Assembly: GCA_902798285.1 (NCBI GenBank)
Contig: CADBVZ010000002.1
Span: 108,822-172,821 of the forward strand
Length of the DNA: 64,000 bases
Direction: 5' to 3'
From: an uncultured Prevotella sp.
GTDB taxonomy: Bacteria; Bacteroidota; Bacteroidia; Bacteroidales; Bacteroidaceae
Below, in pieces: positions 33,496 to 41,675 of the stretch; position 1 is the stretch's first letter, and each line of letters opens with the position of its first letter. The notes below the pieces were generated by a model, which made no database searches, was not told the DNA's origin, and worked only from the letters and a program-made list of their open reading frames with translations. The translations under genes were made by a program, and so were the position numbers.

Positions 33496-33550
33496 TTCTG
33501 ACTGCACAGGTGGTCGCAAAACGATGCAGTTCGATACTGCCAGTCAGAAC
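33496..33550 (+). repeat. tRNA-like hairpin repeat, copy 2
   Basis: A 9-bp perfect outer stem pairs TTCTGACTG (33496-33504) with CAGTCAGAA (33541-33549). Directly before the 3' arm is a 5-bp hairpin GCAGT-TCGAT-ACTGC (33526-33540) that looks like a T-arm with a TTCGATA loop. AGGTGGTC (33508-33515) recalls a D-loop. The whole is only about 55 nt, with no room for an anticodon arm, so it is not an ordinary tRNA. It lies between nagB and the sugar dehydrogenase gene. Confidence 0.6.
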
Positions 33551-33577
33551 AACATGGAAACTTATTAAATATAAAAG

Positions 33578-34852
33578 ATGAAAGAAATTAAGATTTGTGT
33601 GGTTGGTCTAGGATATGTAGGCCTGCCCTTGGCAAGGTTGTTTTCAACCAAGTATCCTACTGTGGGATTTGACATGAACCAGAAACGTGTTGATGCGTTG
33701 ATGGCTGGACACGATGCAACTTTAGAAGTTGCTGATGAATTACTTCAGGATGCAATTAATAATCATGGTTTTGTTTGCACCACTGACATTGAAAAAATTA
33801 AAGATTGCAACTTTTATGTAGTTGCTGTTCCTACTCCTATTGATGAGAACAAGGCTCCAGATTTAAGACCTTTGTGGGGTGCGTCAGAAACAGTAGGTAA
33901 GGTTATCTCAAAGGGAGATATTGTGGTTTACGAGTCCACTGTTTATCCTGGTGTAACAGAGGATGAATGTATTCCTGTTGTTGAGAAGGTCTCAGGACTG
34001 AAGTTCAACGTGGACTTCTTCGCAGGATATAGCCCTGAACGAATTAACCCAGGCGATAAGGTTCATACCGTTGAGTTTATTAAGAAGATTACCTCCGGCT
34101 CTACTCCTGAGATTGCCGATATCGTTGACAATGTCTACAATTCAGTTCTGAAAAACGGCACCCACAAAGCACCCTCTATGAAGGTAGCAGAGGCCGCAAA
34201 AGTAATTGAGAACTCTGAACGTGACATTATGATTGCTTTTTTCAACGAATTATCGAAGATCTTCACGCTGATGGGAATTGATACAACAGATGTCGTAGAG
34301 GCAGCTGGAACGAAGTGGAACTTTATCAAGATGAATCCGGGTCTTGTAGGTGGTCACTGTATCAGTGTTGACCCATACTATCTTGCTCAGTGCGCTCAGC
34401 GTCTGGGCTACAACCCAGAGATTATTCTTGCTGGTCGCCGCATGAACGACGGTATGGGTGCCTACGTAGTTGACCAAACTATCAAGCACATGTTGAAGAA
34501 GGGTATCCAAGTGCTTCACTCTAATGTGATTATTCTTGGCTTCACCTTCAAAGAGAATTGTCCTGATGTCCGCAATACCCGCGTTATTGATATCTATCAT
34601 GCCTTGAAGGAGTATAACGTGAATGTGACTGTTTATGATCCTTGGGCAAATCCAGATGTCGTCAAGAAAGAGTATGGCATTGATATCGTGAGCGAACTGC
34701 CGAAGGGCAAGTACGACGCAGCAATCGTTGCTGTAGCACATAAGGAGTTCCGCGAACAGATTGTCAATATCGAAGATTTGCTGGAGCAGAACCATGTCAT
34801 CTTCGATGTGAAGTGCATTCTTCCTCGTGAGAAGGTGGATGGCCGATTGTAA
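33578..34852 (+). CDS. UDP-N-acetylhexosamine 6-dehydrogenase (TviB/WbpO type)
   Basis: A 424-aa NAD-dependent enzyme that oxidises C6 of a UDP-HexNAc to the uronic acid, in two steps. The Rossmann motif GLGYVGLPLA is at residues 10-19. The N-terminal pattern (PTVGFDMNQKRVDALMAGHD) is that of the TviB/WbpO group. The catalytic Cys is in GGHCISVDPYYLA near 258-270, and a C-terminal UDP-binding domain follows. It would give UDP-GlcNAcA (or the GalNAc analogue), the substrate for the WbpB homologue at 59832. It is the first gene of the second large locus. Confidence 0.9.
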   Translation: MKEIKICVVGLGYVGLPLARLFSTKYPTVGFDMNQKRVDALMAGHDATLEVADELLQDAINNHGFVCTTDIEKIKDCNFYVVAVPTPIDENKAPDLRPLWGASETVGKVISKGDIVVYESTVYPGVTEDECIPVVEKVSGLKFNVDFFAGYSPERINPGDKVHTVEFIKKITSGSTPEIADIVDNVYNSVLKNGTHKAPSMKVAEAAKVIENSERDIMIAFFNELSKIFTLMGIDTTDVVEAAGTKWNFIKMNPGLVGGHCISVDPYYLAQCAQRLGYNPEIILAGRRMNDGMGAYVVDQTIKHMLKKGIQVLHSNVIILGFTFKENCPDVRNTRVIDIYHALKEYNVNVTVYDPWANPDVVKKEYGIDIVSELPKGKYDAAIVAVAHKEFREQIVNIEDLLEQNHVIFDVKCILPREKVDGRL

Positions 34853-34859
34853 TAATTGA

Positions 34860-35825
34860 GTGCTGACAGTGAAGACGAAAATCATATTTTTCTTATCGCC
34901 TGATGTGACAGGGGCAGAGCGAGTCTCTGTCACGATGGCAAAACACAAGGATCAAGAGAAGTATGAGGTTGTATTTGCCATTCTGGGAAATACGTTTGGT
35001 GACATCATATCTTATATTCCCCACTCGTGTCAATGTCATTTGGTTCCGCTTCTGCGTCTTGATGATTATTTGAAGCAGGAACGGCCTGATGAAGTGTTCT
35101 GTTCCTTGATTCATCTCAATGGCGAAGTGCTCACTGCAGCTAAGAAGATTGGGCATATCAGGGTTGTATTGAGGAATAACTACAATCTCTCGGATATCTC
35201 TGAGGACTTGCTAAACATAGCCAAGGAAACCTATCCACATGCTGATATGGTGATAGCTCAGACCGAACAAATGAAACAAGAGCTGATAGCTGTCTGTCAT
35301 GTGAGTGAAGATAAGGTCGATGTCATTGATAATCCTATTGACACTGAGTATATAGATGAGCATGTTAGGTTAGTCTCCAGTCCATATCCAGAAGATGGTA
35401 AAATTCATTTCTGCTGGGTCGGTCGGTATGAGAAAATCAAGGGTGTAGATTTGATGCTGGAGGCGTTCTTACAGGTTTATCAGAACCATCCCAATACATC
35501 CCTGTATCTCATAGGGAAGGTAAATCGGGAGAGTGAGTATTACCAGTATTTATATAGATATGTAAGCAATTGCAATCTTCTGGAAGCAGTACACTTCAAC
35601 GGATTTGACAAGAATCCCTACCCATGGATTAAACATGCAGACAGTTTCCTTATACCTTCCCGCTCAGAGGCAAACTCCAATGTGTTGAAGGAGGCAACTT
35701 ATCTGGGAACTCCCACGATTTACACGTCTGATGTCAGCGAGATGGCAACCAAAATGATCAATATTATAGAAAGTGCAAATGGCAGAAAAAAAATATTATG
35801 TACATCCATCCAGTTATGTGGATGA
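34860..35825 (+). CDS. GT4 family glycosyltransferase
   Basis: A 321-aa GT-B glycosyltransferase, slightly shorter than usual. The N-terminal [19 protein letters not shown] motif is the usual acceptor-side loop. [19 protein letters not shown] near residue 181 starts the donor domain. The usual ExxxxxxxE is represented by [21 protein letters not shown] near residues 269-289. No ATG lies near the start: GTG at 34860 or 34869 must serve. Its last 47 bp overlap the acetyltransferase gene. Confidence 0.75.
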   Translation: MLTVKTKIIFFLSPDVTGAERVSVTMAKHKDQEKYEVVFAILGNTFGDIISYIPHSCQCHLVPLLRLDDYLKQERPDEVFCSLIHLNGEVLTAAKKIGHIRVVLRNNYNLSDISEDLLNIAKETYPHADMVIAQTEQMKQELIAVCHVSEDKVDVIDNPIDTEYIDEHVRLVSSPYPEDGKIHFCWVGRYEKIKGVDLMLEAFLQVYQNHPNTSLYLIGKVNRESEYYQYLYRYVSNCNLLEAVHFNGFDKNPYPWIKHADSFLIPSRSEANSNVLKEATYLGTPTIYTSDVSEMATKMINIIESANGRKKILCTSIQLCG

Positions 35826-36345
35826 TGATGTGGTAATTGGCGAAGGAACAAAAATCTGGCACTTCTCCCATATCCAGAAAGGAGCGCGCTTGGGAGTTAA
35901 CTGTTCCTTAGGTCAGAATGTTAACATTGGTAACAATGTGCATATAGGTAATGGCGTTCGTATTCAGAACAATGTATCCGTGTATGAGGGCGTAGAGATT
36001 GAGGATAATGTTTTCTGTGGTCCTTCCTGTGTATTTACCAACGTAACTACTCCTCGTGCTCACTTCCCTGTTCATGGCATTTATGCCAAGACTTTGATCA
36101 AGGAGGGCGCATCTCTCGGTGCTAACTGCACTGTGGTTTGTGGTCATACGGTTGGTAAGAGTGCTTTAATCGGTTCAGGTGCTGTAGTAGCCAAGGATGT
36201 AAAGGACTATGCTTTGATGGTGGGAGTTCCTGCCCGTCAAATCGGCTGGGTTTGCGAATGTGGCAAGCGACTGGATGACACTCTCAAATGCGATTGTGGT
36301 CGCACCTATCACCTCAATGCAGATGATACGTTGAGTAAGGAATAA
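35779..36345 (+). CDS. wbpD: UDP-2-acetamido-3-amino-glucuronate N-acetyltransferase (WbpD-like)
   Basis: A 188-aa left-handed beta-helix acetyltransferase with repeated hexapeptides ([46 protein letters not shown]). The order, [20 protein letters not shown] included, is that of WbpD/WlbB, which N-acetylates the 3-amino group using acetyl-CoA. The C-terminal ~30 residues carry CECGKRLD...CDCG, a small zinc-ribbon-like tail. ATG 35779 is chosen over the in-frame GTG at 35773. It overlaps the preceding glycosyltransferase by 47 bp and precedes the wbpE homologue. Confidence 0.85.
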   Translation: MAEKKYYVHPSSYVDDDVVIGEGTKIWHFSHIQKGARLGVNCSLGQNVNIGNNVHIGNGVRIQNNVSVYEGVEIEDNVFCGPSCVFTNVTTPRAHFPVHGIYAKTLIKEGASLGANCTVVCGHTVGKSALIGSGAVVAKDVKDYALMVGVPARQIGWVCECGKRLDDTLKCDCGRTYHLNADDTLSKE

Positions 36346-36383
36346 TTATCATTTTTCAATTATCAATCTTCAATTAATTAAGA

Positions 36384-37508
36384 ATGGAATTCAGAGATTT
36401 AAAGAAACAATACCAGGTTTTGAAAGCCGATATTGATAAGGCCGTGCTTGATGTGATGCAGTCTGGAGCCTTTATCATGGGTAAACCTGTTAAGGAGTTG
36501 GAGGCTCAGTTGGCAGAATATGTAGGTGTCAAGCATTGTATCAGTTGTGCCAATGGCACGGATGCTCTGACCCTTGCCATGAAGGTATGGGGTATCAAAC
36601 CTGGCGATGCCGTATTTGTACCCGATTTCACTTTTTTCTCTTCAGCAGAGATAGTATCTTTTGAAGGCGCAACTCCTGTATTTGTTGATGTTGATAAAGA
36701 CACTTTCAATATCGATGCTGTTGATCTGGAGCGAGCAATCAAGGAGGTGTGTACTGAAGGCGAACTAACGCCAAGGGCTATAGTGGCAGTAGACCTGTAT
36801 GGACTCCCAGCCAACTATCCCGAAATCCGCAAGATAGCCGACAGGTACGATTTGCTGATTCTCGAAGACGGAGCCCAAGGCTTCGGAGGGGAGATCATGG
36901 GTAAGAAGGCATGTTCGTTTGGTGACATCAGTACCACCTCATTCTTCCCAGCCAAGCCTCTTGGCTGTTATGGTGATGGTGGTGCTGTGTTTACAGATAA
37001 TGATGAGTGGGCAGCTTTAGCAGATTCTTATCGTGTTCATGGTAAGGGAACATTCAAATATGATAATGTTCGCATCGGTATGAATTCCCGTTTGGACACT
37101 ATTCAGGCAGCCATTCTTCAGATTAAGTTGAAGGCATTCGCTGAATATGAATTGGATGCTGTTAATCGTGCAGCCAAGTTATACACAGAGCGCCTGAAAC
37201 ATATCGTTAAGACCCCTGACATTCATCCAGAATTTCTATCTAGCTGGGCGCAGTACACTATTCAACTCCCGTCTAAAGAGATGCGCGATTCGTTGCAGGC
37301 TAAGCTAAAGGAACAGGGTATTCCCACAATGGTTTATTACCCTACTCCTATGCATAGCCAGACTGCATACAAGGATCTGAACTATCCCGCAGACAGTTGT
37401 CCCAATGCCCTGCAACTTTGCGGAACCGTCCTATCGTTGCCTATGCATCCATACCTCACAGAGGAAATCATCAATCAGGTATGTGATGCTATAAAGGAAC
37501 TGGTCTGA
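36384..37508 (+). CDS. wbpE: UDP-2-acetamido-3-keto-glucuronate aminotransferase (WbpE-like)
   Basis: A 374-aa PLP-dependent aminotransferase of the DegT family. It has the MEFRDLKKQYQVLKADID N-terminus typical of WbpE/WlbC, CANGTDALTLAMKV near residues 52-65, LEDGAQGFGGE near 161 and the Schiff-base Lys in TTSFFPAKPLGCYGDGGA near 181-198. It would transaminate the 3-keto sugar made by the WbpB homologue with glutamate as donor, leaving 2-oxoglutarate. Position next to wbpD supports the pathway. Confidence 0.88.
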   Translation: MEFRDLKKQYQVLKADIDKAVLDVMQSGAFIMGKPVKELEAQLAEYVGVKHCISCANGTDALTLAMKVWGIKPGDAVFVPDFTFFSSAEIVSFEGATPVFVDVDKDTFNIDAVDLERAIKEVCTEGELTPRAIVAVDLYGLPANYPEIRKIADRYDLLILEDGAQGFGGEIMGKKACSFGDISTTSFFPAKPLGCYGDGGAVFTDNDEWAALADSYRVHGKGTFKYDNVRIGMNSRLDTIQAAILQIKLKAFAEYELDAVNRAAKLYTERLKHIVKTPDIHPEFLSSWAQYTIQLPSKEMRDSLQAKLKEQGIPTMVYYPTPMHSQTAYKDLNYPADSCPNALQLCGTVLSLPMHPYLTEEIINQVCDAIKELV

Positions 37509-37542
37509 ATTTGTAATTTGTTTTTTATTTATACATTTCCAG

Positions 37543-38715
37543 ATGTCATTCTACTTTAAGGTCAGGCATCCTTTCCACTACGAACCCGATATTCCTGAGG
37601 ATTATACCGAGCACGGGTCAGATACGGGTGCTAATATTGAAGAGGAGTATTCCATGAACCCTGATATGCTCAGGATTTTCAATGTCACCAAGTCAATGAG
37701 TCTTCAGGATTCATTGATTTGGTTGGTTAGTCATACTGATGATTTTGCTCCTTCGACATTAATTTTGGATACCGATAATGGGCGTTCACTTGACAAGTAT
37801 GAGAATACCAAAGTGAACGTTATCGTCCAAAAGCGTTCTCTGAACACTATACGACATATGAATACCCTATTGAACCGCTCCAATGAGATTCTGGATGACG
37901 GAGGTTATATATGGTGTCATGCCCAGACGTCTGGTCTGAAGTATAAGTTGATCGACGAAAGCTACCCATGGGGAATCCGTCATATTGTCCATGCCTGTAG
38001 TTACGTCTGGCATAGAGCGATGGCCAAGATGGATTCCACCAAGTGGTTGTACTTTGGTATCACCAAAGGCAAATCCCGCACTTACAGTCGTGTGGAAATC
38101 CTTGGTCGATTTTACCGTGCTGGCTTTGAAGTGGTAGATGAGCAGTTCCGTCATGGTGAATTTTTCGTGTTAGCTCGTAAAATTAAAGAACCTATCTGGA
38201 ACGATCCCCCTACAGGCTCTCCTTTGATTAAGTTGCGTCGTGTAGGAAAAGATGGTAAGCTCATTGGTGTGTATAAGTTCCGCACTATGCACAGCTATTC
38301 TGAGTATCTTCAACCTTATATTTATAAATATAATAGCCTGCAGGAGGGAGGCAAATTCGCAGACGACTACCGTGTCACTTCTTGGGGTAAGTGGATGCGC
38401 AAGTTCTGGATAGATGAGATTCCGATGTTTATCAATATGTTCAAAGGCGAGATGAAGATAGTAGGTGTACGTCCATTATCTCGCCAATATTTCAGTCTTT
38501 ACACGCCAGAGATGCAGGAACTCCGTATCAAGGTGAAGCCCGGACTCTTGCCTCCGTTTTATTACGATAAAAAAACACCAAAGACGATAGAAGATGTGCA
38601 GGCATCAGAACGTCGTTATATTGAAGCCTATTTGAAGGCTCCGATAAGGACAGACCTAAAGTATTTCTTCGGGACCATTGGCAATATTCTTTTCCGTGGA
38701 AAGAGAAGTAAATAA
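37543..38715 (+). CDS. Sugar transferase with an extra N-terminal domain (bacterial sugar transferase family)
   Basis: A 390-aa protein. The C-terminal half (about residues 200-385) has bacterial sugar transferase motifs: VYKFRTMHSYSEYLQPY, WIDEIPMFINMFKGEMKIVG with the catalytic DE (about 288-307), and VRPLS. The N-terminal ~200 residues are soluble, not the usual membrane helices; the GYIWCHAQTSG, VEILGRFYRAGFEVVDEQF and EFFVLARK elements resemble a Rossmann/methyltransferase-like fold. No reentrant membrane helix is obvious. It may prime the second repeat unit in an atypical way or associate with another membrane protein. Confidence 0.75.
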   Translation: MSFYFKVRHPFHYEPDIPEDYTEHGSDTGANIEEEYSMNPDMLRIFNVTKSMSLQDSLIWLVSHTDDFAPSTLILDTDNGRSLDKYENTKVNVIVQKRSLNTIRHMNTLLNRSNEILDDGGYIWCHAQTSGLKYKLIDESYPWGIRHIVHACSYVWHRAMAKMDSTKWLYFGITKGKSRTYSRVEILGRFYRAGFEVVDEQFRHGEFFVLARKIKEPIWNDPPTGSPLIKLRRVGKDGKLIGVYKFRTMHSYSEYLQPYIYKYNSLQEGGKFADDYRVTSWGKWMRKFWIDEIPMFINMFKGEMKIVGVRPLSRQYFSLYTPEMQELRIKVKPGLLPPFYYDKKTPKTIEDVQASERRYIEAYLKAPIRTDLKYFFGTIGNILFRGKRSK

Positions 38716-38733
38716 GGAGTTATAACGGTTAAC

Positions 38734-38853
38734 ATGGGGAAATTAGATTGCAATATACCAAAATACGGTAAGATGCTGTACACTGCGGCAATACAAGGTA
38801 ATTATTCTGTGTTTAAGCGTTTCTATTTTAGCAATGCTGCATATAATGATTAA
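38734..38853 (+). CDS. Possible small ORF (39 aa)
   Basis: A 39-codon ORF starts at ATG 38734, with AAGGAG about 15-20 bp upstream, and encodes MGKLDCNIPKYGKMLYTAAI followed by a Tyr/Phe-rich end. It lies in the 227-bp gap between the sugar transferase and the flippase. It may be a real microprotein or a remnant; no family is recognised. Confidence 0.3.
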   Translation: MGKLDCNIPKYGKMLYTAAIQGNYSVFKRFYFSNAAYND

Positions 38854-38887
38854 CTTAACAGTTGCTTTGTGAAGGTCGCCAATTTTT

Positions 38888-38919
38888 TTTTCAGTGTTTG
38901 AATGAACTTGATAATTTTG
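38888..38919 (+). promoter_or_regulatory. Candidate internal promoter before the first flippase
   Basis: A T9 run (38883-38891) supplies a -33-like element. After a 20-bp spacer comes TAATTTTG (38912-38919), a consensus -7, about 23 bp before ATG 38943. It would allow separate expression of the AT-rich flippase/polymerase segment. Confidence 0.35.
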
Positions 38920-38942
38920 GCTCCTTGTTATAAAAATCGATT

Positions 38943-40424
38943 ATGACGAAATCTCTAAAAGAGCAGGTAGTAACCGGAGCTTTTTGGAACGGAATTGAGA
39001 GGTTTGGAACAGCTTTCTTCCTTTTCGTTTCAAATTTGGTTTTAGCACGCCTCTTGTCGCCTGATGATTTTGGCTGTATTGGCATGCTGATGGTTTTTAT
39101 CTCAATATCAGAAGCCATCGCAGATGGAGGATTCGGCGCAGCCTTGGTACAAAAGAAGCAGGTTTCAAGATTGGATTATTCTACTATTTTTATTTGGAAT
39201 ATTCTTGTGTCATTTTTTTTGTATGGAGTCTTGTTTCTTTGTGCACCATTAATTGCGGTATTTTACAATATTGATTCTCTTGCATTTATTCTCAGAATCC
39301 AAGGTGTTATATTACTCTTTAATGGATTGTGTATAGTTCAACGGAGCATGTTGCAAAAAAACTTGATGTTTAAGAAACTTGCAAAAGTGAATGTTACAGC
39401 AACAATCGGAGGTACTGTTTTGGGCATATTTTGTGCCTTCATAGGGTGGGGAATATGGAGTTTGGTAGTGAAATTCCTATTCACTGCTCTTATGACAACA
39501 GTTATATTATGGATTGGATCCAAGTGGAAACCAGTAATAAGGTTTAGTAAAGAATCATTTCGTACTTTATTTGGCTTTGGAGGTTTTATGTTCTTGACCA
39601 GTATCACAAATAGCATTTATCAAAATGTTATATCTTTGGTTATTGGCAAGAGTTTATCTTCTGCCACATTAGGCTATTTTACACAGGCTCGAAAACTCGA
39701 AGATGTCCCAAGACAGACAATATCTTCAATCATTACTAATGTTACATTCCCTGCTTTTTCTCAATTGCAAAATGATAATGCTAGGGTATATGCTGCTTTA
39801 AGGAAAACGGTGGCTTTGTTAGGTTTTGTTAATATTTCATTTTCTGTTTTATTGATGATTGTGGCTAAGCCATTAATAGTTTTTTTACTCTCTGAAAAAT
39901 GGGTTCAGTGTGTTCCATATTTTCAAGTCATTTGCCTTTATGGTGTTGGAATGGGGTTCATTGATCTATACCAAAGCGTATTTAAAGGATTGGGGAGAAG
40001 CAACTATTTGTTTTACACTGGATTATTACGAAAGTCTATAGGTGTTATTCTAATTCTATTAGGAGCACAATGGGGTATGAAAGGTATTTTGTTTGGATAT
40101 GTCGTTGGTCAGTTTATTGGAATAGTCATTGTTTCAATACCGATAAAACGTATTATCAATTATGGTTTATTGCGACAAGCATCTGATATAATCAAAAGTG
40201 CGTTACCTTCTTTATTTGCTGGTCTTGCTACTTTTATCTTACATCAATATGTCGAAATTCATAATAATTTGATTTCGCTTGTAGTGCAAGGTTCCTGTTT
40301 CCTGACCTTGCTCTTACTAATTACTGTAGTTTTTAGAGTCCAAGGTGGAATGATCATAAAAGACCTAATTATTGGAAAATCAGAATTTAGTTTGATTAAG
40401 AAAAGTAAGAATAAAATCATTTAG
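38943..40424 (+). CDS. Polysaccharide flippase (Wzx-like), first of two paralogues
   Basis: A 493-aa polytopic membrane protein with about 12-14 hydrophobic segments. It has the N-terminus of the lipopolysaccharide-exporter group (VTGAFWNGIERFGTAF, LARLLSPDDFGCIGML) and the central motif GYFTQARKLEDVPRQTISSI. It would translocate the lipid-linked repeat unit. It is clearly homologous over its whole length to the flippase at 41676, and the two flank a pyruvyltransferase gene. It ends 2 bp before that gene. Confidence 0.87.
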   Translation: MTKSLKEQVVTGAFWNGIERFGTAFFLFVSNLVLARLLSPDDFGCIGMLMVFISISEAIADGGFGAALVQKKQVSRLDYSTIFIWNILVSFFLYGVLFLCAPLIAVFYNIDSLAFILRIQGVILLFNGLCIVQRSMLQKNLMFKKLAKVNVTATIGGTVLGIFCAFIGWGIWSLVVKFLFTALMTTVILWIGSKWKPVIRFSKESFRTLFGFGGFMFLTSITNSIYQNVISLVIGKSLSSATLGYFTQARKLEDVPRQTISSIITNVTFPAFSQLQNDNARVYAALRKTVALLGFVNISFSVLLMIVAKPLIVFLLSEKWVQCVPYFQVICLYGVGMGFIDLYQSVFKGLGRSNYLFYTGLLRKSIGVILILLGAQWGMKGILFGYVVGQFIGIVIVSIPIKRIINYGLLRQASDIIKSALPSLFAGLATFILHQYVEIHNNLISLVVQGSCFLTLLLLITVVFRVQGGMIIKDLIIGKSEFSLIKKSKNKII

Positions 40425-40426
40425 TT

Positions 40427-41518
40427 ATGGAGAATAACTGTAAATTTGGAGTAATTGTGGTCCCAGGACATTCAACTGCTCCCATGAAAAATATTGGTGA
40501 CTATGTCCAGTCTCTGGCAGCTTTGCAATTTGTCCCTGTTAAGGAAACTCCGATATTATTAGACAGAGAAAAACTCAACATCGTCAAACAAGAAGGAGTT
40601 TCAGAAATAAAAACTATTATGAATGGATGGTGGATGGGAAATCCAAACAACTTTCCGCCATCCAATTTGATAAGACCATTATACGTGTCCTTCCATTTGA
40701 GACCTAGAATTGAAAAAGATTTTTTCACTTCAGAAGTTATAGAGCATTTAAAGGCTAATAGCCCTATTGGGTGTAGAGATGGGAACACTGTTAAAATGAT
40801 GCAGGCTCATGGTATTGATGCTTATTTTAGTGGATGTCTTACCTTAACGCTAGGGCTTACTTTCAGACACCAAAAGGTAGATGATTCTAAAGTTTATTTT
40901 GTTGATCCCTATGTTGTTAAATTTATTGGTAAGGATATTAAATTATCTTTAGCATCTTTATTTCAAACAGTTTATTCTTTCTTAACAAATAAGAAAAAGA
41001 TTACAAAAATTGCAAAACAAATAGATTCTACTTCAAACACAAAGCGAGGCTTAATTTCTTTATACACTTATGCCACTAAAATATTTACAATATACTCCAA
41101 TTCGTTTTCACAAGATGTTCTTGAGAACGCTTTCTATTATGGTCATTCAATTTCAAAGTCCAAGTACCCTACAGATGAAGAGCGTCTAACAATTGCTCGA
41201 GATTTACTTGAAAAATATTCGAAAGCCAAATTTGTGGTAACAAGCAAGATCCACTGCGGCTTGCCTTGTCTAGGTATGGGTACTCCTGTAATTCTTATTA
41301 TATCTTCTGGAATGATAAGAACAGGCCGAATGGATTCCTTGAAGGACTTTTTCAAGAAAGGCTATGTTGAAAATGGAAAATGTGAATTGTATAAGGGCGA
41401 TTTTTCCCTTAATACTGGACAAAAGATAACTTCCGCATATTCTTTTGAAAATTATGAATCATATCTATCATATGCAAATGATCTGATAAAGAGATGTAAA
41501 GATTTTATTCAAAGTTAA
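40427..41518 (+). CDS. Polysaccharide pyruvyl transferase family protein
   Basis: A 363-aa protein. NIGDYVQSLAAL near residues 24-35 and SPIGCRDGNTVKMMQAHGIDA near 113-133 are the N-terminal family signature, and FVVTSKIHCGLPCLGMGTPVI near 270-290 the C-terminal one (PF04230). Members add pyruvate ketals to sugars from phosphoenolpyruvate, giving the polymer negative charge; some are glycosyltransferase-like instead. AT-rich like its flippase neighbours. The 157-bp gap after it holds only a weak TACCTTTA element near 41578. Confidence 0.8.
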   Translation: MENNCKFGVIVVPGHSTAPMKNIGDYVQSLAALQFVPVKETPILLDREKLNIVKQEGVSEIKTIMNGWWMGNPNNFPPSNLIRPLYVSFHLRPRIEKDFFTSEVIEHLKANSPIGCRDGNTVKMMQAHGIDAYFSGCLTLTLGLTFRHQKVDDSKVYFVDPYVVKFIGKDIKLSLASLFQTVYSFLTNKKKITKIAKQIDSTSNTKRGLISLYTYATKIFTIYSNSFSQDVLENAFYYGHSISKSKYPTDEERLTIARDLLEKYSKAKFVVTSKIHCGLPCLGMGTPVILIISSGMIRTGRMDSLKDFFKKGYVENGKCELYKGDFSLNTGQKITSAYSFENYESYLSYANDLIKRCKDFIQS

Positions 41519-41675
41519 TATAGTTCTGAATGTAAGTTGTCAGTTATGACGTCCTGTGTATGAAAATGAGAATATGATACCTTTACACTCGTTCAAAGAA
41601 TGTGAGCATGTTTATTAAGTAGACAATCAACAAGTGAAAATAGAAGGCTTTCTTATATAGCATTTTTAAGAATTA

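Noticed and set aside
33496-33550. A functional tRNA gene
   Set aside because: Acceptor- and T-arm-like pairing is present, but only about 55 nt are available and there is no anticodon arm.
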